From the NCBI GenBank assembly GCA_029880425.1, contig JAOUOK010000025.1, forward strand, positions 1-10,099: a DNA stretch of 10,099 nt, read 5' to 3'. Position numbers and translations under genes: made by a program. Every line of letters begins with the position of its first letter. Within the stretch, counting starts at the first letter, position 1. Under the pieces are notes generated by a model. That model did no database searches. It worked only from the letters and a program-made list of their open reading frames with translations, and had not been told where the DNA came from. Origin of the DNA: Gammaproteobacteria bacterium. GTDB taxonomy: Bacteria; Pseudomonadota; Gammaproteobacteria; UBA6429; Thiohalophilaceae. Shown here piece after piece: positions 1-6,560 of this stretch.

Positions 1-1043
1 TCCTCAATAATTTCCACAAGCCCACGATTATGCATTGATTTAGCTTCATCAAGAATTCTCACGAAGGCTTTATAAGTCGGACGATATAAATCAAGCTCTT
101 CGATAATTCTCCGCAAGCGGGTGATTTCAGGTTTAATTTCTGTTCTAAAATCAAGCTGAGTTTCCCTTTCCTTCTCATACTTATCCAGCTTTATTTTTAC
201 TTTATAAATAAAAGTCGACAATAATCCGGCGGCTATGCTGTCACCAAAACAGGGTTGTAAAAATGGAGAAAAGTTTAGTTCTTGCCATGTTTCATTTTGC
301 CAGCCATCCTCAGCAGTCCATCCAGTTTGTCCCTTTTTGCCATAGATCTTGCGGCTGTTTGACTTGTCGCGCCACTGCCCATGCGTGGTAAAAAATCGAA
401 AACCACGATCAGCATAATAAAATGGAAAATAGGGTGCTGTTTGCTTGTCAGCAAACATGTTTTCATCGCCATACATACGACCTAACCGGGCACGTTCTTT
501 TTCAGTGAATTTATCGAGAGAGATACCCAGGCCGTGCTCATAGAAATAACTAAGTGCATCATTGTCACAAAGTAATTCTTTATCATGATTTCCAAGTATG
601 ATGACAATATTAATATCATCTTCAGACCTGATGTCAGTATCATCAGCCAACCTTTTTTTCATAGCTTTAAGCCAGCTGAAAAAAAACTTATGCTGCGTGA
701 GAATATCTTTAATAATTTTATTGATAACCTCTGAGAATTTATCTTTTCTTTCCCTTTCCCATGGGTAAATATCATTTTCAGCCCACCTGGAGCTTCGAAT
801 CATATCTACCACATCACCATCGAGTATAAAGGTTACTTCTTCAATCGCATGCCGACGGCAGTGTGTAGTCAATCCTGTATAAAATTCTTCCCAGGTATTG
901 TCATCCAAATTCTGAAAACCTACGGTCCCATCAGTCAGGTGGATATCACTTAAACTAACACAAAGCCTGTTAGGCCGGTCCGGCTCAAGTGAATCATTGA
1001 ATAACTCGAGATACTTTTTTTTATTATTTTCTTTATTTGTCAT
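1..1043 (-). CDS. Calcineurin-like metallophosphoesterase, C-terminus cut by window edge
   Basis: I translated this frame by hand: it is open from 1043 to base 1 with no stop, giving 347 complete codons. It carries the metallophosphoesterase metal-binding signatures in order: SDIH (D33, H35), GDVVD (G76-D80), GNHD (residues 151-154) and a later THGQ (H221). The final GHxH block is not seen and probably lies beyond the window. The family hydrolyses phosphomonoesters or phosphodiesters with two metal ions. The substrate is unknown. About 70 residues, rich in charge, separate the second and third motifs, so this is not a minimal phosphatase. No signal peptide is visible, so it is probably cytoplasmic. 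Two in-frame ATGs compete, 1055 and 1043. An AGGG abuts the first and lies 12 bases before the second, so I prefer 1043. The gene is divergent from the cytochrome operon. Confidence 0.85.
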   Translation of the reverse strand, partial: MTNKENNKKKYLELFNDSLEPDRPNRLCVSLSDIHLTDGTVGFQNLDDNTWEEFYTGLTTHCRRHAIEEVTFILDGDVVDMIRSSRWAENDIYPWERERKDKFSEVINKIIKDILTQHKFFFSWLKAMKKRLADDTDIRSEDDINIVIILGNHDKELLCDNDALSYFYEHGLGISLDKFTEKERARLGRMYGDENMFADKQTAPYFPFYYADRGFRFFTTHGQWRDKSNSRKIYGKKGQTGWTAEDGWQNETWQELNFSPFLQPCFGDSIAAGLLSTFIYKVKIKLDKYEKERETQLDFRTEIKPEITRLRRIIEELDLYRPTYKAFVRILDEAKSMHNRGLVEIIE

Positions 1044-1201
1044 AGTTGTCGTCATCCCTGATAATAAGAACGCGTAATAATAACATTACAATAACTTAAA
1101 ATATTTTTCTGCTTTTTTTATTACCCGTCCCATTTTTTCAGTTTGAATTCAGATTAATTTGCTAATGTTTAACCATCAATTAAGAGCTGATGGAGTACGA
1201 C
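1044..1201. promoter_or_regulatory. Divergent intergenic region, probable promoters for both sides
   Basis: This AT-rich gap separates the minus-strand phosphoesterase from the plus-strand cytochrome operon, so it should hold a promoter for each. I could not find a convincing -35/-10 pair with 16-18 base spacing on either strand. On the plus strand TTGAAT (1143-1148) and TAATGT (1163-1168) are only 14 bases apart. A direct repeat TTTAAC-N5-ATTAAG (1168-1184) has the 11-base period used by OmpR-family regulators, but it sits very close to the first gene. Confidence 0.4.
1192..1195 (+). promoter_or_regulatory. Ribosome binding site that sets the cytochrome b561 start at 1202
   Basis: GGAG lies 6 bases before the ATG at 1202. 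The earlier in-frame ATG at 1190 overlaps this site and has no purine-rich Shine-Dalgarno sequence at a usable distance, so 1202 is the better start. Confidence 0.65.
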
Positions 1202-1786
1202 ATGACAGCAAATAAAAATACAATCAAAGTATGGGACCCTTTCGTTCGAGTGTTCCACTGGGCGCTTGTTCTGTCTTTTTTCATAGCCTATATCACGGAA
1301 GAAGATTTCCTCAGCATTCACAGTTTTGCTGGTTATAGCGTACTGGCACTTCTTGTGCTACGGATTATCTGGGGACTAATTGGAACACGTCATGCCCGCT
1401 TTAGTGACTTTATTTATCCACCACGCACAATAAAAAGCTTCATTAAAGACACTTTAAATTTTAAAGCCAAAAAGTATCTTGGCCATAACCCGGCAGGTGG
1501 CGCGATGATCATTATTATGATTATCACCTTATTGATTACCACGACAACCGGGATCGCAGTTTACGGTATTGAAGAGCAAGCAGGTCCATTAGCAAGCTGG
1601 TATACCCTGCATGACACCTTCTGGGGCGAAGCATTTGAAGAAATCCATGAATTTTTTGCCAACTTCACACTATTACTGGTTTTTATACACGTAGCCGGGG
1701 TTATTTTCGAGAGTTTTATTCACAGGGAAAACCTGGTTAAAGCCATGATAGATGGAAGAAAACGTGTTGACAGTGAAAATGGATAA
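1202..1786 (+). CDS. Cytochrome b561 / Ni-Fe hydrogenase-type b-cytochrome family membrane protein
   Basis: The protein has 194 residues from the preferred start and four hydrophobic segments typical of small di-heme b cytochromes. The N-terminal WDPFVRVFHW block is the hallmark of this family. Likely heme-ligand histidines are H19 (VFHW) and H40 (SIHSFAG) in the first half, and H149 (EIHEFF) and H163 (FIHVAG) in the last helices. It would sit in the inner membrane and pass electrons from quinol or another membrane donor to periplasmic cytochromes. It is the first gene of a tight operon, followed at once by SHP- and DHC-type cytochromes. In other proteobacteria these two are commonly encoded beside such a cytochrome b, which supports a role as their electron entry point. 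The direction of flow and the donor are inferred. Confidence 0.9.
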   Translation: MTANKNTIKVWDPFVRVFHWALVLSFFIAYITEEDFLSIHSFAGYSVLALLVLRIIWGLIGTRHARFSDFIYPPRTIKSFIKDTLNFKAKKYLGHNPAGGAMIIIMIITLLITTTTGIAVYGIEEQAGPLASWYTLHDTFWGEAFEEIHEFFANFTLLLVFIHVAGVIFESFIHRENLVKAMIDGRKRVDSENG

Positions 1787-1801
1787 ACAGGAATGATGAA
1801 T

Positions 1802-2212
1802 ATGATAAAAATTAAACCATACATGGCCGTGAGCATTTTTAGCTTAATCGTTCTGCCTGTATTTGCAGCAGAAAACACCATTGATAATTTATTACAGGAA
1901 TACCAGGCAGCAGGCGCTGCTCAAGGCAATGCCCAGCGTGGTGAAGTGCTCTGGAATAAAACATTTAACGGAAATAAACCTTATGCGCAACGCAGTTGTA
2001 AAACCTGTCATAGTTCAAATGTAAAAAACCACGGTAAACATATACGCACAGGTAAAACCATTAAACCATTGGCGCCCTCGGTAAATCCCACGAGCCTTGT
2101 CAAAAGTAAAAATATCGAAAAATGGTTCAAACGTAATTGTAAATGGACAATTGGAAAAGAATGTAGCGCACAACAAAAAGCTGACATTCTGATTTTTCTC
2201 AAGCAACAGTAA
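1802..2212 (+). CDS. shp: SHP-type monoheme cytochrome c (DUF1924 family)
   Basis: This is an exported cytochrome c of about 136 residues. An N-terminal signal peptide ends near VFAA. One heme-binding motif, CKTCH, lies at residues 66-70. The rest matches what I remember of Rhodobacter sphaeroides heme protein (SHP): a TRTGK-like segment, the PLAPS block, and KRNC followed eight residues later by a second cysteine. In SHP the Asn of that RNC is the sixth heme ligand and leaves the iron when O2 or NO binds; here it is N112. The two following cysteines (C113, C121) would form the family's disulfide. Three in-frame ATGs exist (1793, 1796, 1802). AGGA at 1789-1792 is best spaced for 1802. Genes on both sides encode its likely electron donors. 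Confidence 0.88.
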   Translation: MIKIKPYMAVSIFSLIVLPVFAAENTIDNLLQEYQAAGAAQGNAQRGEVLWNKTFNGNKPYAQRSCKTCHSSNVKNHGKHIRTGKTIKPLAPSVNPTSLVKSKNIEKWFKRNCKWTIGKECSAQQKADILIFLKQQ

Positions 2213-2215
2213 TTG

Positions 2216-2221
2216 AAGGTG
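2216..2221 (+). promoter_or_regulatory. Ribosome binding site that sets the DHC start at 2228
   Basis: AAGGTG lies 6 bases before the ATG at 2228. The frame opens earlier with a TTG at 2213, directly after the previous stop codon, but that codon has no suitable upstream site and would put this sequence inside the gene. Confidence 0.7.
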
Positions 2222-2227
2222 ATAATT

Positions 2228-2776
2228 ATGAAATACCCAGTTTTAATCGCTTCACTATTTCTGACCACGACGGTCGTCAGTATTCCGGTGGTATTCAGTG
2301 ATGATGAGCGTCGTGAATATCGACAACGCTCAGTTGGTGTAGCCGCCGTAAACTTACCTTTATACAAAGAAGAATGCGGAAGTTGTCATATGGCATACCA
2401 TCCAGGCTTATTACCTGAACGTTCATGGCAAAAAATCATGGCTGGGTTGGAATCGCATTTTGGTGATAATGCAGAATTAGATAGCAACAGTACTAAAATA
2501 ATTACCGATTTTTTGAAAAAATACAGTGCCGACAAATCGTCTTATCGTCGCTCAACAAAAATCATGCGCTCACTGGTGAAAAATGATAGCCCCATTCGCA
2601 TATCTGAAACGCCATATATAAAACATGAACATGATGAAATTCCGGATAAAATGATTAAGCGCAACCAGGAAGTAAAAAGCCTTGCAAACTGTAATGCTTG
2701 TCATACTACCGCAGAAAAAGGTATTTATGATGAGGATAACGTTAAAATTCCTGGCTATGGAAAATGGGACGATTAA
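2228..2776 (+). CDS. dhc: Diheme cytochrome c (DHC family)
   Basis: The protein has 182 residues with a signal peptide ending near residue 24. It carries two heme c sites far apart: CGSCH at residues 50-54 and CNACH at residues 155-159. The segment LYKEECGSCHMAYHPGLLP followed by a WxxIMxGLxxHFG block is the signature of the DHC family. H58, H77 and the HEHD stretch before the second heme are candidate second axial ligands. DHC is a periplasmic electron donor to SHP in the systems where the two have been studied. Here it directly follows the SHP gene, with 15 bases between stop and start. The arrangement b561-SHP-DHC supports a single electron chain. The physiological acceptor is not evident from the sequence. 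Confidence 0.9.
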   Translation: MKYPVLIASLFLTTTVVSIPVVFSDDERREYRQRSVGVAAVNLPLYKEECGSCHMAYHPGLLPERSWQKIMAGLESHFGDNAELDSNSTKIITDFLKKYSADKSSYRRSTKIMRSLVKNDSPIRISETPYIKHEHDEIPDKMIKRNQEVKSLANCNACHTTAEKGIYDEDNVKIPGYGKWDD

Positions 2777-2810
2777 GCCTGATGGCGTTATACTTAACCC
2801 AGGAATCAAT

Positions 2811-3125
2811 ATGAAAAACTGGCTAAAACTTATATATATTTTCGTAACCCTTGTGCTGACTATGCCGCTTTATGCATACGAACAGGAAGATGATGATCAT
2901 GATAAAGCTAAACGTTTAGTTGAAACAGGTGAAATTCTCTCACTACAGGATATACTAATAAAGGTAAGAGAAATTCATCCGGGTAAAATTCTTGAAGTTG
3001 AACTTGAAAATAAAGACCAGCGTAAAATTTATGAGATCGAGTTGCTCCGTCAGGACGGTACTGTTTTAGAGTTAAAATTTGATGCTAAAAGTGGTAAACA
3101 CCTTTCAACTAAAAAAGAGGATTAA
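2811..3125 (+). CDS. Small exported PepSY-domain protein
   Basis: This 104-residue protein has an N-terminal signal sequence ending near LYAYEQ, an acidic DDDHD stretch and a single PepSY-like domain. The domain reads from the SLQDILIKV helix through the LEVELENK and YEIELL strands to a final LELKFDAKSGK strand. AGGA (2801-2804) six bases before the ATG fixes the start. The frame is open further upstream, but that part overlaps the diheme cytochrome gene and is not coding. Such small PepSY proteins are often encoded beside two-component systems and b-type cytochromes, and are thought to bind or inhibit partner proteins in the periplasm. Placed between the cytochromes and the sensor kinase, it may modulate the kinase or help cytochrome assembly. 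This role is inferred. Confidence 0.82.
   Translation: MKNWLKLIYIFVTLVLTMPLYAYEQEDDDHDKAKRLVETGEILSLQDILIKVREIHPGKILEVELENKDQRKIYEIELLRQDGTVLELKFDAKSGKHLSTKKED
3117..3121 (+). promoter_or_regulatory. Ribosome binding site supporting a TTG start for the response regulator
   Basis: GAGGA at the very end of the PepSY gene lies 6 bases before the TTG at 3128. No ATG or GTG is available near the start of the receiver domain, whose first strand (LLLVEDD) begins at once, so TTG is the true start. Confidence 0.7.
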
Positions 3126-3127
3126 GT

Positions 3128-3793
3128 TTGCATTTATTACTCGTCGAAGATGATCCTGAGCTTGTCAGCGCCTTACTAAAACCGCTTAAAGATGCAGGTT
3201 ACGTCATTGATGTTGCTAAGGATGGTATCGAGGGTGAATACCTTGGTAATGAGAACATATATGACATTGCTATTCTCGATCTTGGTTTACCCAAACGTAA
3301 TGGGCTTGAAGTATTAAAAAACTGGCGTAATGCTGATAATAAATTACCTGTTATTATTCTCACGGCACGAGACACATGGCAGGAACGTGTTGACGGCTTT
3401 AAGACCGGGGCTGATGATTACCTTGGCAAACCGTTTCATGTTGAAGAACTCCTGGCCCGTATTTCAGCCTTACTCCATCGAAGCAGCCGATCAACAGGAA
3501 ACATATTAAAAAACGGACAATTAACACTTGATGAGGATACTCAAACAGTAACAACGGATGACGGACTAATACATCAACTAACCGGCACAGAGTTTCGTTT
3601 ATTGCGTTATTTCCTACTCAATACAGGCCGTGTATTATCTAAAACACGTTTAACAGATCACCTTTATAACCTGGATTCTGATAAAGACAGCAATGTCATT
3701 GAAGCCTATATTAAACGCTTAAGAAAAATGCTGGGAAAAGATCGTATTGAAACCCGGCGGGGTCAGGGCTATGTTTTTAAAGAGTTAAACTGA
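3128..3793 (+). CDS. OmpR/PhoP-family DNA-binding response regulator
   Basis: The 221-residue protein has a receiver domain (about 1-115) and a winged-helix DNA-binding domain (about 125-220). The receiver has the acidic pair D8-D9, the phosphoacceptor D51 in ILDLGLP, T79 in ILTARD and K101 in GKPF, so it should be fully functional. The C-terminal part shows the OmpR-type LTGTEFRLL and VIEAYIKRLRKML helices and the RRGQGYVF wing. It starts at TTG, two bases after the PepSY stop, and its TGA is directly followed by the kinase ATG, so all three genes are probably translationally coupled. Overall it resembles the PhoP/QseB branch. The likely target is its own operon. The DNA site is unproven. 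Confidence 0.92.
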   Translation: MHLLLVEDDPELVSALLKPLKDAGYVIDVAKDGIEGEYLGNENIYDIAILDLGLPKRNGLEVLKNWRNADNKLPVIILTARDTWQERVDGFKTGADDYLGKPFHVEELLARISALLHRSSRSTGNILKNGQLTLDEDTQTVTTDDGLIHQLTGTEFRLLRYFLLNTGRVLSKTRLTDHLYNLDSDKDSNVIEAYIKRLRKMLGKDRIETRRGQGYVFKELN

Positions 3794-5122
3794 ATGAAAT
3801 CAATCCAGTCCAGATTAATTAGCGGCCTGTTCATCAGCCTGGTTATTGTTTTTTCCGCTCTCTGGTTTAGCGTCAGCTACAATATCCAGAAACTGTCAGA
3901 AAATTATATTACAACACGGCTTGAACATGATATTGAATCGCTATTAACCGCCATTTCTTTCAATAAAGAAAACAGGTTAACTCTTAACGAAAAATATATT
4001 AACGCAATTTATCACCGACCATTTTCCGGTCATTATTATACGATTCATCACAATAACAATATCATACGCTCTCGTTCATTATGGGATAAAAACCTGCAAC
4101 TCCAGAAACAAGCTCAGATTGGATTGATAAAATCAAACCAGCCTGGTCCGGACAACCAGTCACTTATTACTCTCACCGCTAAATATACAAAGCAAGGCCA
4201 GAAAATCATTCTCATGGTTGCAGAAGATTTAACACCAGTCGTGAATGATATTAATGCATTTAAAAATTATTTTTCTGTAACTGCATTGTTAATTCTTCTT
4301 AGTTTATTACTGTTACAGTTTTATACTTTACGAGGAGGGTTAAAACCATTAAGACAATTGCAAATTGAACTGGGTGAGCTGGAAAAAGGAAATATTAAGC
4401 AATTAACCACCGAAGTCCCGGCAGAACTTAAATCCGTTGTTGGTGAAGTTAACCATCTTTCCTTGGCTCTTTATAAACGATTAAAACGTTCCAGAGATGC
4501 ACTCAGTGATTTATCACATGCAATTAAAAAACCATTAACCCTGCTGCAACATTTTAATGACCAAAACAAGCACAAGCTTGATACTCAATCAAGTGAGTAC
4601 CTGGCCCAACAAATTAAAACCATGCAACACCTGACAGACAGAATTCTTAAACAAGCCCGTATCGCGGGTTCTATAAAACATAATTCTTCATTCATTATTA
4701 ATGACGATTTAAGCATGCTAATCAAAACAATATCAGCAATGTACCCGGGCAAAGTATTAAACATTAATACTCATATTCCTGATAATTTCATGATATATAT
4801 AGACCGTGAAGACATGCTAGAGTTGTTGGGAAACATAATGGATAATGCGTGGAAATGGGCAGAAAAAACAGTTTCTTTAGAATTCCATTATAACAGTAAG
4901 ATAACAATAATTATTGAAGACGATGGCCCGGGTACTAATGCTTCGACTCTGAATGAATTGATACAGCGTGGTGTTCGTCTTGATGAGTCAATAGAGGGTT
5001 ATGGCTTTGGTCTTGCTATTTCAGCTGATATTATTCAAGACAATAACGGGACTATAGAATTCAGCAAGTCAGAAAAATTAAATGGTTTTAAAGCAACAAT
5101 ACAACTGCCTGCAACAGAATAA
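3794..5122 (+). CDS. PhoQ-like membrane sensor histidine kinase with unusual H-box
   Basis: The 442-residue protein has two membrane segments (about 9-30 and 160-177) flanking a periplasmic domain of roughly 130 residues, then a HAMP-like linker, a dimerisation helix and an ATPase domain. The phosphoacceptor is H242 in LSHAIKKPL. The ATP site shows the N-box GNIMDNAWKWA (N347, N351), the G1 box EDDGPG (375-380) and the G2 box GYGFGLA (402-408). The N-box, the QRGVRLDE segment and the overall layout resemble PhoQ. The position after H242 is alanine, and H+4 (K246) is lysine where most kinases have Thr or Asn. The gene starts at the base after the regulator's stop codon and is the last of the operon. 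The ligand is unknown; the periplasmic PepSY protein or the cytochrome redox state are possible inputs. Confidence 0.92.
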   Translation: MKSIQSRLISGLFISLVIVFSALWFSVSYNIQKLSENYITTRLEHDIESLLTAISFNKENRLTLNEKYINAIYHRPFSGHYYTIHHNNNIIRSRSLWDKNLQLQKQAQIGLIKSNQPGPDNQSLITLTAKYTKQGQKIILMVAEDLTPVVNDINAFKNYFSVTALLILLSLLLLQFYTLRGGLKPLRQLQIELGELEKGNIKQLTTEVPAELKSVVGEVNHLSLALYKRLKRSRDALSDLSHAIKKPLTLLQHFNDQNKHKLDTQSSEYLAQQIKTMQHLTDRILKQARIAGSIKHNSSFIINDDLSMLIKTISAMYPGKVLNINTHIPDNFMIYIDREDMLELLGNIMDNAWKWAEKTVSLEFHYNSKITIIIEDDGPGTNASTLNELIQRGVRLDESIEGYGFGLAISADIIQDNNGTIEFSKSEKLNGFKATIQLPATE

Positions 5123-5135
5123 AACAGTTTATTAA
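5123..5135. other. 13-base convergent gap without a clear terminator
   Basis: The plus-strand operon and the minus-strand cyclase gene end facing each other with only 13 bases between their stop codons. A four-base-pair dyad (AGTT/AACT) spans this point. It is too weak and lacks the GC stem and U-tract of an intrinsic terminator, so transcripts may overlap. Confidence 0.5.
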
Positions 5136-6281
5136 CTATCCGCTAATAATTTCTTTTACACAATTCCTTCCAGATTCCTTTGCCATATACAGGGCTTTAT
5201 CAGCACGAATAACCAGGCTTGATGCAGTATCATCTTTTATATACCGTGTGACGCCGAAACTACATGTCATTTTACCAACTTCATGAAAATCATGATGCTC
5301 AATAGCCTTACGCATTTTCTCTGCAAACTCAGCAATTTTTTCTATATCACTCTCACTATCAACAATTAAGAACTCCTCCCCTCCCCAGCGACCCAGCACA
5401 TCACTTTTACGAACATTGTCGAATAATATGCCTGCGATGTTTTTTAAAATATTATCACCGGTTAGATGTCCATAAGTGTCATTGATATTTTTAAACTTAT
5501 CAATATCCACCATAATCACCCCAAATGACTCTTTACTACGACTGGCTCGCTCTATCTCAAAAGACAACGTCTCATCAATTTTTCTCCGGTTATAAATATT
5601 AGTCAGTTGATCGGTGACTGAAAGCTCCTCGAGTTCACGCGTCCGCTCTCTAACCAGCTGTTTAAGCTTGTCCTGATTCATTTTAGTGTATCTTATTGCC
5701 GGGATAACAATAAAAATCGATTCCAGGATAAGCGTTATAATTATCCCCGCGAGTATAAAAAGTTCACGACTCAGCAAAAAATCTGTTTTTTCACGACTTT
5801 CGTTTTCAAAAACAGTAACCGCTTCATCAAGAAGTGGTAATAACGAAAAAGCATAGGATTCTACCTGGTAAAGAGATGCAAGGGATTCATCAACAAGGTA
5901 TTTATTAACCAGTTTAAAATAATGTTTAACTTTCTTATCGAGTTGTTTACGTCCTGAAAAATAAACTGCTCTCGTTGCTTCAGACTTTGTGTATACACTT
6001 ATAATAGACGCATGGTCAGACTGCATAAGTGAGTAAAGTGTGAAAAGATGCTTCTTATCCTCTTTATTGCGTGATTCATAATGCTGGTTAGCCATTAACG
6101 CAATTTTCTGCGAAAGCATACGCTGCTTACCCGTTAAATTAATAATATGTGCATAAGCTTGCTGGTTTTTAATGATTTCTGTTGTGGTGATATATGCAAA
6201 CAATGCCCAGCAAGCGAGGCTTACAAAAACAAATGCATAAATAAATTTAAGGTTGAAAATAACTGTACTTTTTTTGAACAC
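5136..6281 (-). CDS. Membrane diguanylate cyclase with PilJ/NarX-like sensor region
   Basis: The 381-residue protein has a membrane segment at about 12-31, a periplasmic helical region, a second membrane segment at about 174-196, a short coiled linker (RERTRELEEL) and a GGDEF domain (about 217-378). The active site is GGEEF at 300-304, with metal-binding D259 in MVDIDKF, so it should make cyclic di-GMP from GTP. RKSD at 291-294, five residues before GGEEF, is the RxxD product-inhibition site. The periplasmic part begins with INLTGKQRMLSQKIA, which matches the PilJ/NarX-type ligand-binding fold. The start is GTG at 6281, 11 bases after the previous stop, with only a weak, distant AGG. It is chosen because later starts would lose the first membrane helix. 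It is probably cotranscribed with the small gene before it. Confidence 0.9.
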   Translation of the reverse strand: MFKKSTVIFNLKFIYAFVFVSLACWALFAYITTTEIIKNQQAYAHIINLTGKQRMLSQKIALMANQHYESRNKEDKKHLFTLYSLMQSDHASIISVYTKSEATRAVYFSGRKQLDKKVKHYFKLVNKYLVDESLASLYQVESYAFSLLPLLDEAVTVFENESREKTDFLLSRELFILAGIIITLILESIFIVIPAIRYTKMNQDKLKQLVRERTRELEELSVTDQLTNIYNRRKIDETLSFEIERASRSKESFGVIMVDIDKFKNINDTYGHLTGDNILKNIAGILFDNVRKSDVLGRWGGEEFLIVDSESDIEKIAEFAEKMRKAIEHHDFHEVGKMTCSFGVTRYIKDDTASSLVIRADKALYMAKESGRNCVKEIISG

Positions 6282-6292
6282 TGTTATATTCG

Positions 6293-6529
6293 TTAACCTG
6301 ATGTTAATAAGGTAAAGAGATTTTGACCATGTTCAGCCGCTTCAGTGCCCAGGCTGGTTAGATAGCCACCATCAACTTGTGTAACAAAACCTTTATCGTG
6401 CAGTCTTTTGGCTGCAGCAATAATTTCTGGCTCAGCTGTTTTGTGCACTTTGATCCCTTCCTGGGTTGAAGACAAATCAAACAGCATTAGCACTTCTAAT
6501 TCTGCAATCAGTTCAGGGGAATAAGACAT
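6293..6529 (-). CDS. Small conserved protein, TIGR02647-like
   Basis: The protein has 78 residues and no membrane segment or signal peptide. The pattern of a PELIAELE N-terminus, STQEGIKVH, an AAAKRLHDKGFVTQ helix and a DGGYLTSLGTEAAEH end fits the small family I recall as TIGR02647, found in gammaproteobacteria. The helix-turn-strand layout with a GGYLT hairpin looks like a compact winged-helix fold, but no function is established and none is assigned here. A strong AAGGAG (6540-6535) five bases before the ATG supports the start. It lies 31 bases after the MipA-like gene and 11 bases before the cyclase gene on the same strand. Confidence 0.85.
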   Translation of the reverse strand: MSYSPELIAELEVLMLFDLSSTQEGIKVHKTAEPEIIAAAKRLHDKGFVTQVDGGYLTSLGTEAAEHGQNLFTLLTSG

Positions 6530-6534
6530 ATGTA

Positions 6535-6540
6535 CTCCTT
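6535..6540 (-). promoter_or_regulatory. Strong ribosome binding site for the TIGR02647-like gene
   Basis: On the minus strand AAGGAG lies five bases before the ATG at 6529. It is the best-matching site in this block and suggests that the small protein is made well. Confidence 0.75.
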
Positions 6541-6560
6541 ACATTTAAAATTTACGTTAG

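Noticed and set aside
275..472. Minus-strand frame of 65 codons
   Set aside because: It lies inside the metallophosphoesterase gene in another frame. The phosphoesterase frame carries all the conserved metal-binding motifs, so this one is a shadow.
2008..2367. Minus-strand frames opposite the SHP and DHC genes
   Set aside because: They are antisense to two cytochromes with clear CxxCH motifs and show no recognisable domain or ribosome site.
2682..2810. Upstream extension of the PepSY gene
   Set aside because: It overlaps the end of the diheme cytochrome gene. The ATG at 2811 has a well-placed AGGA and begins a proper signal peptide.
4124..4140. TTGAT-N3-ATCAA, similar to an FNR box
   Set aside because: The spacer is three bases instead of four and the sequence lies deep inside the kinase gene, far from any start.
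5123..5145. Bidirectional terminator between the convergent genes
   Set aside because: Only a four-base-pair AT-rich dyad is present, without a stable stem or U-tract.
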